From Halopseudomonas sabulinigri (GTDB taxonomy: Bacteria > Pseudomonadota > Gammaproteobacteria > Pseudomonadales > Pseudomonadaceae): DNA of 64,000 nucleotides. The notes beneath the pieces were generated by a model. That model was not told the DNA's origin. It did not search any database and was given only the letters and a program-made list of their open reading frames with translations. Positions 8,946-18,252 of the stretch are shown here, in pieces. Made by a program: the position numbers and the translations under genes. Numbering within the stretch: position 1 is the first letter of the stretch; each line of letters begins with the position of its first letter. The stretch covers positions 3,544,001 to 3,608,000 of the forward strand of contig NZ_LT629763.1 in NCBI RefSeq assembly GCF_900105255.1, written 5' to 3'.

Positions 8946-9922
8946 GCCGGTTCAGCCAGAAAAACGCCAAACCAGTCTTGCGGGTCGGTCCAGTAGTGGC
9001 TGCAGCGCAGACCGCTCGCTGCGAGCAGCGCGCGGAACTCATCCAGGCTGTATTTGTGGGAGTACTCGGTCAGTATGTGCTCATCTGTGCCGAAGTAGCG
9101 TCGGGTGTGGCGACCCAAGCTGACGCTGTGCTTTTCTTTCGCGACCAGATGCATCTCGACGCGGCGATGTGCTGCATCGAAATGCGCGAAATGGCGGAAG
9201 CGTTCCGGTTGGAAATCCGCATCCAGCTCGCGGTTGACCACGTTGAGTACGTTCAGGTTGAACGCCGCCGTGACGCCGCGCGCATCATCGTAAGCCGCCT
9301 CCAGAATGGCTTTTGGCTTGATCAGGTCTGCTCCGACCAGCAATCGACCATGCTCTCCACAGTGGGCCCTTATACGTCTCAGAAAGCGCATGGCGGCGCG
9401 GGGCTCGAAATTGCCGATGGAGGAGCCAGGGTAAAAAAACACGGGAGGGTTGCCGGGACGTTCTGCCAGCAGGTCGTGAAGATCAAGGTGCTGGGTAAAG
9501 TCGTTGACCACCCCAATGCACTCGAGCTGAGGGTGTTGCTGGGCAACGGCAATCATCGAGCTCTGCAGAAATTCACCGGCGATGTCGACCCCGATGACGC
9601 GCGCAGGCTGAAGCACGTTCAGCCATTGCAAGGTCTTGCCGCAATCACCGCACCCCAGGTCTATCCACTGCAGGTTGCGTGGCAACTGTGCGGCTATGGC
9701 ATCGCGGTTTTCCGCAAATATCCGGGCTTCGGTACGGGTGGGGTAGTACTCGTCTAGCTGGCATATGTTGGTAAATAGCTCACAGCCGAGATCATCGTAG
9801 AAATATTTTGAGTCGATGCGTGCTTGTGGTTGAAGCAATCCGTGCAAGAGTTGTTGGCGCTCATCCTGAGTCGGTAGCCGCAGGGCTGTCTCGAGTCGGG
9901 GCAGTTCAAGGGCAAGGCTCAC
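8942..9922 (-). CDS. egtD: L-histidine N-alpha-methyltransferase EgtD
   Basis: SAM-dependent enzyme that adds three methyl groups to histidine to give hercynine, the first step of ergothioneine synthesis. 326 residues from a GTG start (9920-9922) with GAGGAT about eight bases before it. Motifs: KYFYDDLGCELFTNI near the start, WIDLGCGDCGKT for SAM, and FFYPGSSIGNFEP, all typical of EgtD. First gene of a two-gene egtD-egtB operon on the minus strand. Ergothioneine is an antioxidant. Confidence 0.94.
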   Translation of the reverse strand: MSLALELPRLETALRLPTQDERQQLLHGLLQPQARIDSKYFYDDLGCELFTNICQLDEYYPTRTEARIFAENRDAIAAQLPRNLQWIDLGCGDCGKTLQWLNVLQPARVIGVDIAGEFLQSSMIAVAQQHPQLECIGVVNDFTQHLDLHDLLAERPGNPPVFFYPGSSIGNFEPRAAMRFLRRIRAHCGEHGRLLVGADLIKPKAILEAAYDDARGVTAAFNLNVLNVVNRELDADFQPERFRHFAHFDAAHRRVEMHLVAKEKHSVSLGRHTRRYFGTDEHILTEYSHKYSLDEFRALLAASGLRCSHYWTDPQDWFGVFLAEPA

Positions 9923-10039
9923 TTAGCATTATCCTCTGCAGGTTAAAGACGCGTGTCTTAAAACCTAGCAGCCCGTTTCGCATAGTGCCAACCTGAGCAC
10001 GGTTTGGCGCGCTCGTCTGTGACGCAGTACCGCCCGGAT

Positions 10040-10570
10040 TCAGAGGCCTTTGGCGCTATCGGCCAACTGACGAATAAGCTTGAACAGCTTACGCGCGGCT
10101 GAGGGTGCCTTGTTTTGTTCGGCTTCCTTATTGGCCTGGCGTACCAGTTGGCGGATGTGCTGGCGGTCGGCGGTCGGGTAGGCGAGCATGAACAACTCCA
10201 GCTCATCGGACCGGCCAGTCAGCAGGCGGTCTCGCCACCGTTCCATCTGGTGGAAATGCTGGGCATGCGCCTGGGTGCTGCTGTCGATCAGGTCGAGGTA
10301 GGTTTGAATGGCATCGGTATCCTGGTCGCGTACCAGCTTGCCAACAAAGCTCATGTGACGCTTGAGAGCACCCCGAGCGGTGTGTTTCGGAGCCTCGGCC
10401 AGGGCAAGGCGCAGCTTGTCGGTCAGCTCCAGCTTGTTCAGTTGCTCAGGCTTGAGCGCTATGAGGCGTCGGCCCATCTCCTGCAAGGCATCCATTTCCC
10501 GTTTGATCTGGCTTTTGCTCTTGCTTTCGTCAATGGGTTCGAGGGATTCGTCTTCGTGAAACTCGGTCAT
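10040..10570 (-). CDS. darP: Ribosome-associated protein DarP/YjgA (DUF615)
   Basis: 176-residue, highly charged helical protein of the YjgA/DarP family, which binds late 50S ribosomal precursors and promotes large-subunit maturation (known in E. coli). Recognised from the acidic N-terminus (DESLEPIDESKSKSQIKRE), the LQEMGRRLIALKPEQLNKL block, and the C-terminal LFKLIRQL. In proteobacteria it is usually next to pmbA, as here, where the two are divergent across a 136-base gap. Confidence 0.9.
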   Translation of the reverse strand: MTEFHEDESLEPIDESKSKSQIKREMDALQEMGRRLIALKPEQLNKLELTDKLRLALAEAPKHTARGALKRHMSFVGKLVRDQDTDAIQTYLDLIDSSTQAHAQHFHQMERWRDRLLTGRSDELELFMLAYPTADRQHIRQLVRQANKEAEQNKAPSAARKLFKLIRQLADSAKGL

Positions 10571-10706
10571 GGCGTGCCTGTAGAAAGTTGCTCTGGGAGA
10601 GGGCGATACCGGCCTATGATACCCGTTCTGGCTTGCCCGGGGTAATCCACTGTGGTCGGCGGCGGCGCAAGGCCGCTACAATGGAATGCATTGCCATGGA
10701 GGAACT

Positions 10707-12062
10707 ATGACCGCACCAATTGCGACGCAATCCGAGGACCCACAAGCGCTGCGTGCCAGCCTGGAACAGCGCGTGGCCTTTATCGTTGATGAGGCCCGTC
10801 GTCAGGGCGCCACTGCCAGCGAAGTGGGCGTGAGTCAAAGTACCGGGCTGTCGGTCGGGGTGCGTAAAGGTGAGGTAGAAACGGTTGAGTTCAACCGTGA
10901 CCAGGGCTTTGCCATCACGCTGTATCTGGGCCAACGCAAAGGCTCGGTGAGCACCTCGGACACCTCAGACGAAGCGATTCGCAAGGCGGTGGAAACCGCG
11001 CTGGTGATTGCCCGCCATGCTTCCGAAGACCCAAGCGCGGGCCTGGCTGACGCTGCGCTGATGGCGCAGCAAATACCGGATCTTGATTTGTTTCATCCTT
11101 GGCATATCAGTGCCGAGGCGGCCATCGACAAGGCGCTGTTGCTGGAAGCGGCTGCGCTGGAGGTGGACTCGCGTCTGAGTACTGACAGTGCTCAGGTCAG
11201 CACCCAGCAGGGCTGTCGCGTGTACGGCAACAGCCACGGCTTTATCGGCAGCTCCATGGGCACACGGCATAGCGCTGCGGCTGTGTTGATTGTCGGTACT
11301 GAACAGAGCATGCAGCGTGATTACTGGTACGCGGTGGACCGGGTTGCTGCGCGGCTGCCAAGTGAGCAGGAGATTGGACGCAAGGCGGCGGAACGTACTT
11401 TGTCGCGGTTGAACCCGAAACCGGTGAAAACGGCCAAGGTGCCGGTGCTGTTTGCGGCGGATCAGGCGGTGGGCCTGGTCGGTCACTTGCTGGGCGCCAT
11501 CTCCGGCGGCGCGGTATACCGCCAGTCAACCTTCTTGCTGGATGCCCTCGGCGAGCCAGTGTTCCCGGACTGGATGACCATGCAGGAGCGGCCGTTTGAG
11601 CTGCGTGGGCTGGGCAGTGCAGCTTTTGACGGCGATGGTCTGGCGACCCGTGAACAAGCCTTTATTGATCAGGGGCGGCTGAGTAGCTGGATACTTTCGA
11701 CCTATTCCGGGCGTAAGCTGGGCATGCCCAGTACGGCCAATGCCGGGGGCGTGCACAACCTGCAGGTCACCAGCAACGCCGGTGACCTGCAATCGCTGCT
11801 CAAGGAAATGGGCACCGGTCTGCTGGTCACCGAGCTGATGGGGCAGGGTGTTAATGGTGTCACCGGTGACTATTCACGCGGCGCTGGCGGTTTTTGGGTT
11901 GAAAACGGTGAGATTCAACACGCGGTCAACGAGGTGACCATCGCCGGCAACCTGCGTGACATGTACGCCAACCTGCGCTGCGTGGGTAATGATCTGGAGC
12001 GTCGCGGTAGTTATCTGACCGGTAGCTGGTTGGTCGATGGCATGACGGTAGGGGGCGCCTAG
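10707..12062 (+). CDS. pmbA: Metalloprotease-like PmbA/TldE
   Basis: 451 residues from ATG 10707 (GGAGG six bases before it); an upstream in-frame ATG at 10686 is less likely. PmbA/TldE pairs with TldD to form a cytoplasmic protease that trims unfolded or modified peptides (microcin, CcdA in E. coli). The family blocks GLSVGVRKGEVETVEFNRD, GITGDYSRGAGGFWVENGE-like (seen as VNGVTGDYSRGAGGFWVENG) and NLRDMYANL are present. The zinc-binding HExxxH of TldD is absent, as expected for the TldE half. tldD is not in the window. Confidence 0.93.
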   Translation: MTAPIATQSEDPQALRASLEQRVAFIVDEARRQGATASEVGVSQSTGLSVGVRKGEVETVEFNRDQGFAITLYLGQRKGSVSTSDTSDEAIRKAVETALVIARHASEDPSAGLADAALMAQQIPDLDLFHPWHISAEAAIDKALLLEAAALEVDSRLSTDSAQVSTQQGCRVYGNSHGFIGSSMGTRHSAAAVLIVGTEQSMQRDYWYAVDRVAARLPSEQEIGRKAAERTLSRLNPKPVKTAKVPVLFAADQAVGLVGHLLGAISGGAVYRQSTFLLDALGEPVFPDWMTMQERPFELRGLGSAAFDGDGLATREQAFIDQGRLSSWILSTYSGRKLGMPSTANAGGVHNLQVTSNAGDLQSLLKEMGTGLLVTELMGQGVNGVTGDYSRGAGGFWVENGEIQHAVNEVTIAGNLRDMYANLRCVGNDLERRGSYLTGSWLVDGMTVGGA

Positions 12063-12069
12063 CGGCGCC

Positions 12070-12248
12070 AGCTGCAAGCTACAAGCAACTCACAAGTGGT
12101 TGGAATCAGGGTGTTGGTGGGTATATATCTATTCAGGCCTGGCCTGGTGTGTGGGTCGGCCTGCTGTCGGAGCCGCCTTGAGAGCACCATTTCCTGAATA
12201 TCACTTGGTGGACGATACCACTGCAGCACCCTGATAGAGCTTGCAGCT
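12070..12248. repeat. Large nested inverted repeat between pmbA and ptsO
   Basis: Three pairs of complementary segments nest inside this 190-base gap: AGCTGCAAGCT (12070-12080) with AGCTTGCAGCT (12238-12248), ATCAGGGTG (12105-12113) with CACCCTGAT (12227-12235), and ATTCAGG (12131-12137) with CCTGAAT (12193-12199). The whole could fold into one long hairpin between two converging genes. The outer arms resemble the other intergenic hairpins of this window. No ORF is evident. Confidence 0.55.
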
Positions 12249-12253
12249 TGCCC

Positions 12254-12529
12254 TTACTCCCCTTCCCCGAAATAGTCATTGATCAGCGCAAGCAGCTCAT
12301 CCAGCGCCTGTTCGGCCTGCTCGCCTTCGCAGCTGATGCAGATCTCGCTGCCTTTGCTCGCCGCGAGCATCATCACCTGCATGATGCTCTTGCCGTCGAC
12401 CTGCAGGCTCTCTTCGTCCTGTCCCACTCGCACCTGGCAGCCGTAGCGATTGGCAACGCCAACGAATTTCGCTGCGGCGCGTGCGTGCAGGCCGAGCTTG
12501 TTGATGATTTCTACGCGGGTGGTTGGCAT
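12254..12529 (-). CDS. ptsO: Nitrogen-PTS phosphocarrier NPr (HPr family)
   Basis: 91-residue HPr-fold protein that passes phosphate from EI-Ntr (PtsP) to EIIA-Ntr (PtsN). The active histidine is in NKLGLHARAAAKF near residue 16, and the region around SLQVDGKSIMQVMML matches the regulatory-serine segment of HPr proteins. Last gene of rpoN-hpf-ptsN-rapZ-ptsO on the minus strand, with one base between its start and the rapZ stop, so probably co-translated. It is a regulatory relay rather than a sugar transporter. Confidence 0.95.
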   Translation of the reverse strand: MPTTRVEIINKLGLHARAAAKFVGVANRYGCQVRVGQDEESLQVDGKSIMQVMMLAASKGSEICISCEGEQAEQALDELLALINDYFGEGE

Positions 12530-12530
12530 G

Positions 12531-13385
12531 TCAGGGCAGGTCGCGGTGGCGAATCAACAGGTTGGGCGTGCTAGTACCTAGCTCTTTCACCAGGCGCTCA
12601 GCGAGGTAGACCGAGCGATGGTGGCCGCCGGTGCAGCCTATCGCAATGGTCATGTAGCTGCGTTCTCCAGCCGCGTAGCGCGGCAGCCACTTTTTTAGAA
12701 ACTGGCGAATGTCCTGGTACATTTCTTCAACATCGGGCTGCTGATCCAGATACTCGCGCACCGGCGCGTCGCGGCCGGAAAACGCACGCAGGTCTGGGCG
12801 CCAGTAGGGGTTGGGCAGGCAGCGCACGTCGAAGATCAAATCGGCATCGGCCGGCACTCCACGCTTGAAGCCGAATGACTGGATCAGCACTGAGGGTGTG
12901 CTGCCCTGACTGCCCAGCAAGCGTTGCTTAATCTGGTCGCGCAACTGGTAAAGGTTGAGGTGGCTGGTGTCGATCTTCAGCGTTGCCAGGTCAATGATTG
13001 GCTCAAGGATGCGCAGCTCATGGGCAATGGCTTCTGCCAGGGAGCGCTCGCTGTCGGTAAGGGGGTGCTTGCGGCGGGTTTCCGAGAAGCGTTTTATCAG
13101 TACGTCGTCAGTGGCGGCGAGAAAGAGTACGTCACAGTTCACGCCGGCATCGCGAACCTGTTTGAGCAGCTCAGGGAATCGTTGCAAATCGCTGGCGAGG
13201 TTGCGGGCATCAATGCTGATGGCCACTGCAGGCAGGCTTAGCTCGGCTTGGCTGGCCTGTTTGGCCAGTTCCGGCAGCAGACCTGCCGGCAAGTTGTCGA
13301 TGCAGTAGAAGCCATTGTCTTCCAGCAGGTGCAAAGCGGTGCTTTTACCTGACCCGGAACGGCCGCTGACGACAACCAGACGCAT
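12531..13385 (-). CDS. rapZ: RNase adapter protein RapZ
   Basis: 284 residues. N-terminal P-loop [14 protein letters not shown] at residues 4-17, and a C-terminal domain with [17 protein letters not shown], both hallmarks of RapZ/YvcJ. In enterobacteria RapZ binds the sRNA GlmZ and steers RNase E to it, controlling glucosamine-6-phosphate synthesis; whether that circuit exists here is not known from the sequence. Between ptsN (5 bases upstream) and ptsO (1 base downstream) in the conserved rpoN cluster. Confidence 0.95.
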   Translation of the reverse strand: MRLVVVSGRSGSGKSTALHLLEDNGFYCIDNLPAGLLPELAKQASQAELSLPAVAISIDARNLASDLQRFPELLKQVRDAGVNCDVLFLAATDDVLIKRFSETRRKHPLTDSERSLAEAIAHELRILEPIIDLATLKIDTSHLNLYQLRDQIKQRLLGSQGSTPSVLIQSFGFKRGVPADADLIFDVRCLPNPYWRPDLRAFSGRDAPVREYLDQQPDVEEMYQDIRQFLKKWLPRYAAGERSYMTIAIGCTGGHHRSVYLAERLVKELGTSTPNLLIRHRDLP

Positions 13386-13390
13386 TGGCT

Positions 13391-13846
13391 TCAGCCCCCA
13401 TCTCCGGCGGTCATGACATCGTACAGGCTCTGGGCGTCGGGCGCGGCGCGCAGTGCATCGCGCAGCTCGGCCTGATCCAGTTTGCCAGCAAGCATTTTCA
13501 GAATCTGCAGGTGCTGGTCGGTCGCCTCCTGGGGGACCAGGAGGACGAAGATCAAGTCTACGGGTTGGCCGTCCAGCGCATCGAAATCGATTTTTCCATC
13601 AAGCTGCAGCAGAGCGCCGATAGCCTGATGGCAGTCGCCCAGGCGGCAGTGAGGAATGGCGATGCCATTGCCGAAGCCGGTGGAGCCCAGTTTTTCGCGG
13701 GCAATCAGGCTTTCGTAAATGGCATCTGGGTCAAGGTTGGTGTGCTGGGCAACCAGTTTGCCGATCAGCTCCAGCACACGTTTCTTGGATCCCCCCTGAA
13801 CGCCCGAGAAGGTGCGGTCAGGGGTCAAGATATGGTCTATTTGCAT
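13391..13846 (-). CDS. ptsN: Nitrogen-PTS EIIA component PtsN
   Basis: 151-residue EIIA-Ntr. The phosphorylatable histidine lies in [12 protein letters not shown] near residue 67, followed by [15 protein letters not shown]. It receives phosphate from NPr and in gammaproteobacteria modulates potassium uptake, PHB and sigma-54-linked traits by binding partner proteins; it has no attached sugar permease. Sits between hpf and rapZ in the standard order. Confidence 0.95.
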   Translation of the reverse strand: MQIDHILTPDRTFSGVQGGSKKRVLELIGKLVAQHTNLDPDAIYESLIAREKLGSTGFGNGIAIPHCRLGDCHQAIGALLQLDGKIDFDALDGQPVDLIFVLLVPQEATDQHLQILKMLAGKLDQAELRDALRAAPDAQSLYDVMTAGDGG

Positions 13847-13867
13847 GGTTATGCGGTGAGATTCGCG

Positions 13868-14176
13868 TTAACGGTCGTTGGCGCCTTGCAGGCGATCGAT
13901 GTGTTTTTCCTTGTGCTTGATCAGTTGCCTGTCAAGCTTGTCGGTGAGCTGGTCGATGGCGGCGTACATGTCGGTATGCTCGGCAAGGGCGACAACTTCG
14001 CCACCGGCGACATGCAGGGTTGCTTCAGCTTTCTGACGGAGTTTTTCGACTTCAAGGGTTACCTGGACGTTGGTGATCTTGTCAAAATGCCGCTCCAGGC
14101 GGGCCATTTTTTCAGTGACGTAATCGCGCAGTGCGTCAGTGATATCGAGTTGATGACCGCTAATGTTCAGTTGCAT
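13868..14176 (-). CDS. hpf: Short ribosome hibernation promoting factor HPF
   Basis: 102 residues from MQLNISGHQLDITDALRDYV (ATG at 14174-14176); the upstream in-frame ATG would add 20 poorly matching residues. Single S30AE/sigma-54-modulation domain with VTEKMARLERHF and YAAIDQLTDKLDRQLIKHK, without the C-terminal dimerisation domain of long HPF. It binds the decoding channel of idle 30S subunits and promotes 100S dimers. Located between rpoN and ptsN as in most Pseudomonas. Confidence 0.95.
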   Translation of the reverse strand: MQLNISGHQLDITDALRDYVTEKMARLERHFDKITNVQVTLEVEKLRQKAEATLHVAGGEVVALAEHTDMYAAIDQLTDKLDRQLIKHKEKHIDRLQGANDR

Positions 14177-14254
14177 ACGGCTTCTCCTGATTGGCTTGAT
14201 GTTGCTGGGTGACTGGGCGTCACCCGGTGGTGCCACTGTATGTTCCTTGACAGC

Positions 14255-15763
14255 TTAAACCAGTCTCTTGCGTTCGCTCGAGGGCGCGATATTGAGCGAT
14301 TCGCGGTATTTTGCGATGGTCCGGCGGGCCACTTCAATGCCTTGTTCTTCCAGTAAACCAGCGATCTTGCTGTCGCTCAATGGTTTCTTTGGGTTTTCTG
14401 CAGCAACCAGTTTTTTAATCAGCGCGCGAATGGCGGTAGAGGAGAATTCGCCGCCTTCGCTGGTGCCGACATGGCTGGAGAAAAAGTACTTGAGTTCGAA
14501 GATGCCGCGCGGCGTGTGCATGAACTTCTGCGTGGTTACCCGCGAGATGGTCGACTCGTGCATGCCAACGGCTTCAGCGATGTCGTGCAATACCAGCGGC
14601 TTCATGGCTTCTTCACCCTGTTCCAGAAAGCCGCGCTGATGCTCGACAATCTGGGTGGCGACTTTCATCAGGGTTTCGTTGCGGCTTTGCAGGCTCTTGA
14701 TGAACCAGCGCGCTTCCTGCAAGTGATTGCGCAGGTAGGTGTTGTCTTCACTGGAGTCGGCGCGGCGGACCATGGAAGCATACTGGCCGTTGACGCGCAC
14801 CTTGGGTACGGACTCCTGGTTCAGCTCAACCAGCCAGCGGTTGTTGTCCTTGCGCACAATAACGTCGGGGATCACGTACTCCGGCTCGCCGGAGGCAATT
14901 TCACCGCCGGGCCTGGGGTTCAGTGTTTGAATCAGCGCCACGGCGTCGCGCAGCTGGTCTTCCTTCAATTTGCTGCGGCGCATCAGTTGGCTGAAGTCGC
15001 GGCTGCCAAGCAGTTCCAGGTGGTCACGGATAACCCGCGTGGCCTGCTCGAGCATGGGGGTATCTGCCGGCAACTGGCGAATCTGCAGCAGCAGGCACTC
15101 GCGCAGGTCACGTGCGCCAATGCCAACCGGTTCGAACTGCTGAATACGGTGTAGCACCATCTCGATCTCGTCCATCTCGACCTCCATTTCGGGAGGCAGT
15201 GAAGCGAGAATGTCGTCCAGGGATTCTTCCAGGTAGCCGTCGGCGTTGATGCCATCAATCAGCGCGATGGCAATTTCATAGTCGGTTTCCGACATCGGGA
15301 TAAGGTTGAGCTGCCACTCCAGATGGCTCTGCAGCGTCTCACCGGTGCCGGTGCGCGAGGTGTAGTCCCAATCCTCTTCATCCTGGCTGGGCAGGGAGCT
15401 GGCTGAGGTCTGGTAGACGTCCTCCCATTGGGTATCGACCGGCAGCTCGTTGGGAATCTGTTCGTTCCAGTTACCGTCCTGTTCGGGCTGGCTGTGCTGG
15501 TCGATGGCATCCAGCGAGACGGGTTCGGGCACGCTGACCGAGGTATCGTCCCCGGTGTTGTCGCTGTCGTTGGCATCATTGCTGCCGGCGCTGTAATCGT
15601 CGTCGCCGTCGTCGGCCATCTCCAGCATGGGATTGGCCTCCAGTGCTTCCTGCACCTCCTGCTGGAGGTCGAGGCTGGATAGCTGTAGCAGTCGGATGGC
15701 TTGCTGCAGCTGCGGAGTCATCGTCAGCTGCTGCCCCATCTTGAGGACGAGCGAGGGTTTCAT
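14255..15763 (-). CDS. rpoN: RNA polymerase sigma-54 factor RpoN
   Basis: 502-residue alternative sigma factor. Region I starts at the N-terminus ([19 protein letters not shown], glutamine-rich helix), an acidic linker follows (residues about 50-130), then the core-binding and helix-turn-helix region, and the C-terminal RpoN box is [14 protein letters not shown]. It needs an AAA+ activator and reads -24/-12 promoters for nitrogen, flagellar and other genes. 74 bases upstream of hpf, after lptB in the same direction. Confidence 0.97.
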   Translation of the reverse strand: MKPSLVLKMGQQLTMTPQLQQAIRLLQLSSLDLQQEVQEALEANPMLEMADDGDDDYSAGSNDANDSDNTGDDTSVSVPEPVSLDAIDQHSQPEQDGNWNEQIPNELPVDTQWEDVYQTSASSLPSQDEEDWDYTSRTGTGETLQSHLEWQLNLIPMSETDYEIAIALIDGINADGYLEESLDDILASLPPEMEVEMDEIEMVLHRIQQFEPVGIGARDLRECLLLQIRQLPADTPMLEQATRVIRDHLELLGSRDFSQLMRRSKLKEDQLRDAVALIQTLNPRPGGEIASGEPEYVIPDVIVRKDNNRWLVELNQESVPKVRVNGQYASMVRRADSSEDNTYLRNHLQEARWFIKSLQSRNETLMKVATQIVEHQRGFLEQGEEAMKPLVLHDIAEAVGMHESTISRVTTQKFMHTPRGIFELKYFFSSHVGTSEGGEFSSTAIRALIKKLVAAENPKKPLSDSKIAGLLEEQGIEVARRTIAKYRESLNIAPSSERKRLV

Positions 15764-15856
15764 TGTGTGGCGAATTACCTTGTGCGCTTGATCAAACTGT
15801 TAGCGAGGCCGCTCGGGCTCATGTTGTTTTGTAGCATGCCTGAAACCTTTGCCGTT

Positions 15857-16582
15857 TTATAGCCGGAAGGCGTGGCCCAGGTAGACGTCCTTGACCGTCT
15901 GATCGGCCAATACCGTATCGGCGTCACCTTCGGCGATTATGTGGCCTTCGTTGACGATATAGGCCTTGTCGCAGATATCCAGCGTTTCTCGCACGTTGTG
16001 GTCGGTGATAAGCACGCCAATGCCCTTGTCTTTCAGGTGCTGGATGATCTGTTTGATGTCGCTGACCGAAATGGGGTCAACGCCGGCAAAGGGCTCGTCG
16101 AGCAGAATGAAGCTCGGGTCGGTTGCCAATGCGCGGGCAATCTCAGCGCGGCGCCGCTCGCCACCGGACAGGCTCATGCCCAGATTGTCACGCAGGTGCT
16201 GGATGTGAAACTCGCGTAGCAGTGATTCCAGCTTGCCCTTGCGGCCCTCGGCGTTGAGGTCCTTGCGGGTTTCCAGAATGGCCATGATGTTGTCGGCAAC
16301 CGTGAGTTTGCGGAAGATCGAAGCTTCCTGTGGCAGGTAGCCGATACCTTCGCGCGCGCGGCCGTGCATCGGCAGTGCGGTGATGTCGCGATCATCGATC
16401 TGCACCGCGCCCTGGTCAGATTTGACCAGCCCGACAATCATGTAGAAACAGGTGGTCTTGCCGGCCCCGTTGGGGCCCAGCAGGCCGACCACTTCGCCGC
16501 TGTCGATCGCGACAGAGACATCTTTCACGACCTGGCGAGCCTTGTAGGCCTTGGCCAGATTACGGGCCTGTAATGTGCTCAT
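15857..16582 (-). CDS. lptB: LPS export ABC transporter ATPase LptB
   Basis: 241-residue ABC ATPase that powers LPS extraction from the inner membrane by LptB2FG. Walker [10 protein letters not shown] near residue 40, Q-loop [10 protein letters not shown], signature [16 protein letters not shown], Walker [14 protein letters not shown], switch histidine in [12 protein letters not shown] overlaps the lptA stop by 4 bases. Part of kdsD-kdsC-lptC-lptA-lptB, which joins Kdo synthesis to LPS transport. Confidence 0.97.
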   Translation of the reverse strand: MSTLQARNLAKAYKARQVVKDVSVAIDSGEVVGLLGPNGAGKTTCFYMIVGLVKSDQGAVQIDDRDITALPMHGRAREGIGYLPQEASIFRKLTVADNIMAILETRKDLNAEGRKGKLESLLREFHIQHLRDNLGMSLSGGERRRAEIARALATDPSFILLDEPFAGVDPISVSDIKQIIQHLKDKGIGVLITDHNVRETLDICDKAYIVNEGHIIAEGDADTVLADQTVKDVYLGHAFRL

Positions 16583-17157
16583 GGTGCGGCGGGCTCGCTG
16601 GCGTCTTCGGCGGGTGCGGCGCTTTCGGCGCCGCGACTGCGGGGCTGGATAGTGATCTCGATGCGGCCATTGCCGTTGCTCTCGGCGCCGCTGGCGCCAC
16701 TGCTGCTGTTGCGCCCAGCATCAACCACCTGGGCGGGAATGTCGTAGCTGACGTAGTCACCCTGAAAGGTATTGCCGGACTGTTCGAGGAAGGCCTTGTC
16801 GATCAACACGACGCGCTCATCGGCGGCGTGGTATTCGATGGTCTGGGCGCGCGCCTTGACCGGCGCCTTGTTGGCCTCCGGCGTCTGCTGATAGGTAGCC
16901 GGGCCGCCCTGGGTCACCAGCTTGTTCAGCTCGCCATTGGCATCAGTGGTCAGGGTAACGCGGCTACCGGTCAGGCGCATGCTGCCCTGGGTGATGATGA
17001 CGTTGCCGGTGTAAACCGCAGTGTTGCGCTTGTCGTCCAGCGTGGCAGCATTGGCTTGAATGCGAATGGGCTGGGCGCTGTCGCTTGGCAGGGCGAATGC
17101 GGACGCGGCTGGATAGAGCAGCAGCGACATGACAAAGAGGGATTTAGCGCACCTCAT
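16579..17157 (-). CDS. lptA: Periplasmic LPS transport protein LptA
   Basis: 192 residues from [20 protein letters not shown] (ATG 17155-17157), which overlaps the lptC stop by 14 bases; a further upstream in-frame ATG would break the signal peptide. Sec signal peptide to about residue 24, then the OstA/LptA beta-jellyroll ([54 protein letters not shown]). Forms the periplasmic bridge between LptC and LptD. The last 30 or so residues are Ala/Pro/Glu-rich and probably disordered. Confidence 0.95.
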   Translation of the reverse strand: MRCAKSLFVMSLLLYPAASAFALPSDSAQPIRIQANAATLDDKRNTAVYTGNVIITQGSMRLTGSRVTLTTDANGELNKLVTQGGPATYQQTPEANKAPVKARAQTIEYHAADERVVLIDKAFLEQSGNTFQGDYVSYDIPAQVVDAGRNSSSGASGAESNGNGRIEITIQPRSRGAESAAPAEDASEPAAP

Positions 17158-17722
17158 GTTGGCCTCGTACGGTGGACAGCAGCTGCAGGCGGCCGTCATT
17201 GAGAAATAACTGCATGCCCGTGGCGGTGGTTACGCTACGCGCAGCTTCGATTTTAACCTCTTGATCTGTTTCGGCATAATCGCGCGCCGGAAACAGCGTC
17301 AGGGCAGAAGAGGTCAGGCGGCGGGTCGGTTGATTGGCGATCTCCTGTTGCAGCAGTACATTGCTGCTCAGGTCAACGCGATCCCCCTTTTCAGTTACCA
17401 GACCTTCGTCGGCTTCAAGCAGCCAGGGTGCAGGCTCTTCGCCTCGATAAAACAATAACTTGGGCTGCTCCAGGTGCGTACTGCCATCCTCGACCTGGTG
17501 GATGGCGTGGGTGGTGGTCAGCTCGTATGTGGTTTTGCCCTGTTCGTTCAACGCCTGGATACGGGCATTGTCGATATAGAAGTCAGGCCGCGCTGCTGCC
17601 TGGCTGCTGGTCGGCGCGAAGCTGGCCGGGCGGATGTTCCAGTAGCCCATGCTCAGCGCCAACACGACACCCAGCAGTACCAGCAGGCCGGTTAGCAGGT
17701 AGCGCGGTACGCTCAGTTTCAC
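17144..17722 (-). CDS. lptC: LPS export protein LptC
   Basis: 192-residue bitopic inner-membrane protein: one N-terminal membrane segment (YLLTGLLVLLGVVLALSMGY, residues 8-27) followed by a periplasmic LptC jellyroll (ARPDFYIDNARIQALNEQG, YELTTTHAIH, VTTATGMQLFLNDGRLQLLS). Hands LPS from LptFG to LptA. Its GTG/ATG region overlaps kdsC by 4 bases and its end overlaps lptA by 14, so the operon is tightly coupled. Confidence 0.95.
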   Translation of the reverse strand: MKLSVPRYLLTGLLVLLGVVLALSMGYWNIRPASFAPTSSQAAARPDFYIDNARIQALNEQGKTTYELTTTHAIHQVEDGSTHLEQPKLLFYRGEEPAPWLLEADEGLVTEKGDRVDLSSNVLLQQEIANQPTRRLTSSALTLFPARDYAETDQEVKIEAARSVTTATGMQLFLNDGRLQLLSTVRGQHEVR

Positions 17723-18252
17723 AGGTAGGCAGCCTGCGCGGCTTCGAGTGTGCCTTGCGCTTGCATGATCAGCTCACAGAACTCGCGCGCCGCCCCCGCG
17801 CCGCCGTTAGCCAGCGTCACGCCGTGTGCATGCTTGCGCACAAAGCCATCGGCGCTGGCCACGGCGATGCCCAGGCCAACCCGGCGAATTACGGGTAAAT
17901 CGGGCAGGTCATCGCCGAGAAAGGCGATTTCATCCAGTTCGACCGGCACCCGTTCGCGCAGCTCGCCGAGTGCAGTGAGCTTATCTTCGCGGCCTTGGAT
18001 AAGGTGCTGGATGCCCAGTGCCGCGGCGCGGCGCTCGACCAGCGGCGACTTGCGGCCGCTGATGATCGCGGTTTCAACGCCGGAGGCGATGAGCATCTTG
18101 ATGCCATGCCCGTCGAGGGTGTTGAACGACTTGAATTCGGTGCCATCGGGCATGAAGAACAGACGGCCATCGGTGAGTACGCCATCGACGTCAAAGATAG
18201 CCAAGCGGATGGCGCGAGCGCGCTCGGTCAGTTGTTTCGGGGTCTGGTTCAT
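17719..18252 (-). CDS. kdsC: 3-deoxy-D-manno-octulosonate 8-phosphate phosphatase KdsC
   Basis: 177-residue HAD-family phosphatase that releases phosphate from Kdo-8-P, the third step of Kdo synthesis for LPS. The nucleophile motif is IFDVDGVLTDG at residues 19-29, the second motif is IISGRKS, and the metal-binding FLGDDLPDLPV lies near residue 115. The short form lacks a cap, as in KdsC tetramers. Overlaps kdsD upstream and lptC downstream by 4 bases each. Confidence 0.96.
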   Translation of the reverse strand: MNQTPKQLTERARAIRLAIFDVDGVLTDGRLFFMPDGTEFKSFNTLDGHGIKMLIASGVETAIISGRKSPLVERRAAALGIQHLIQGREDKLTALGELRERVPVELDEIAFLGDDLPDLPVIRRVGLGIAVASADGFVRKHAHGVTLANGGAGAAREFCELIMQAQGTLEAAQAAYL

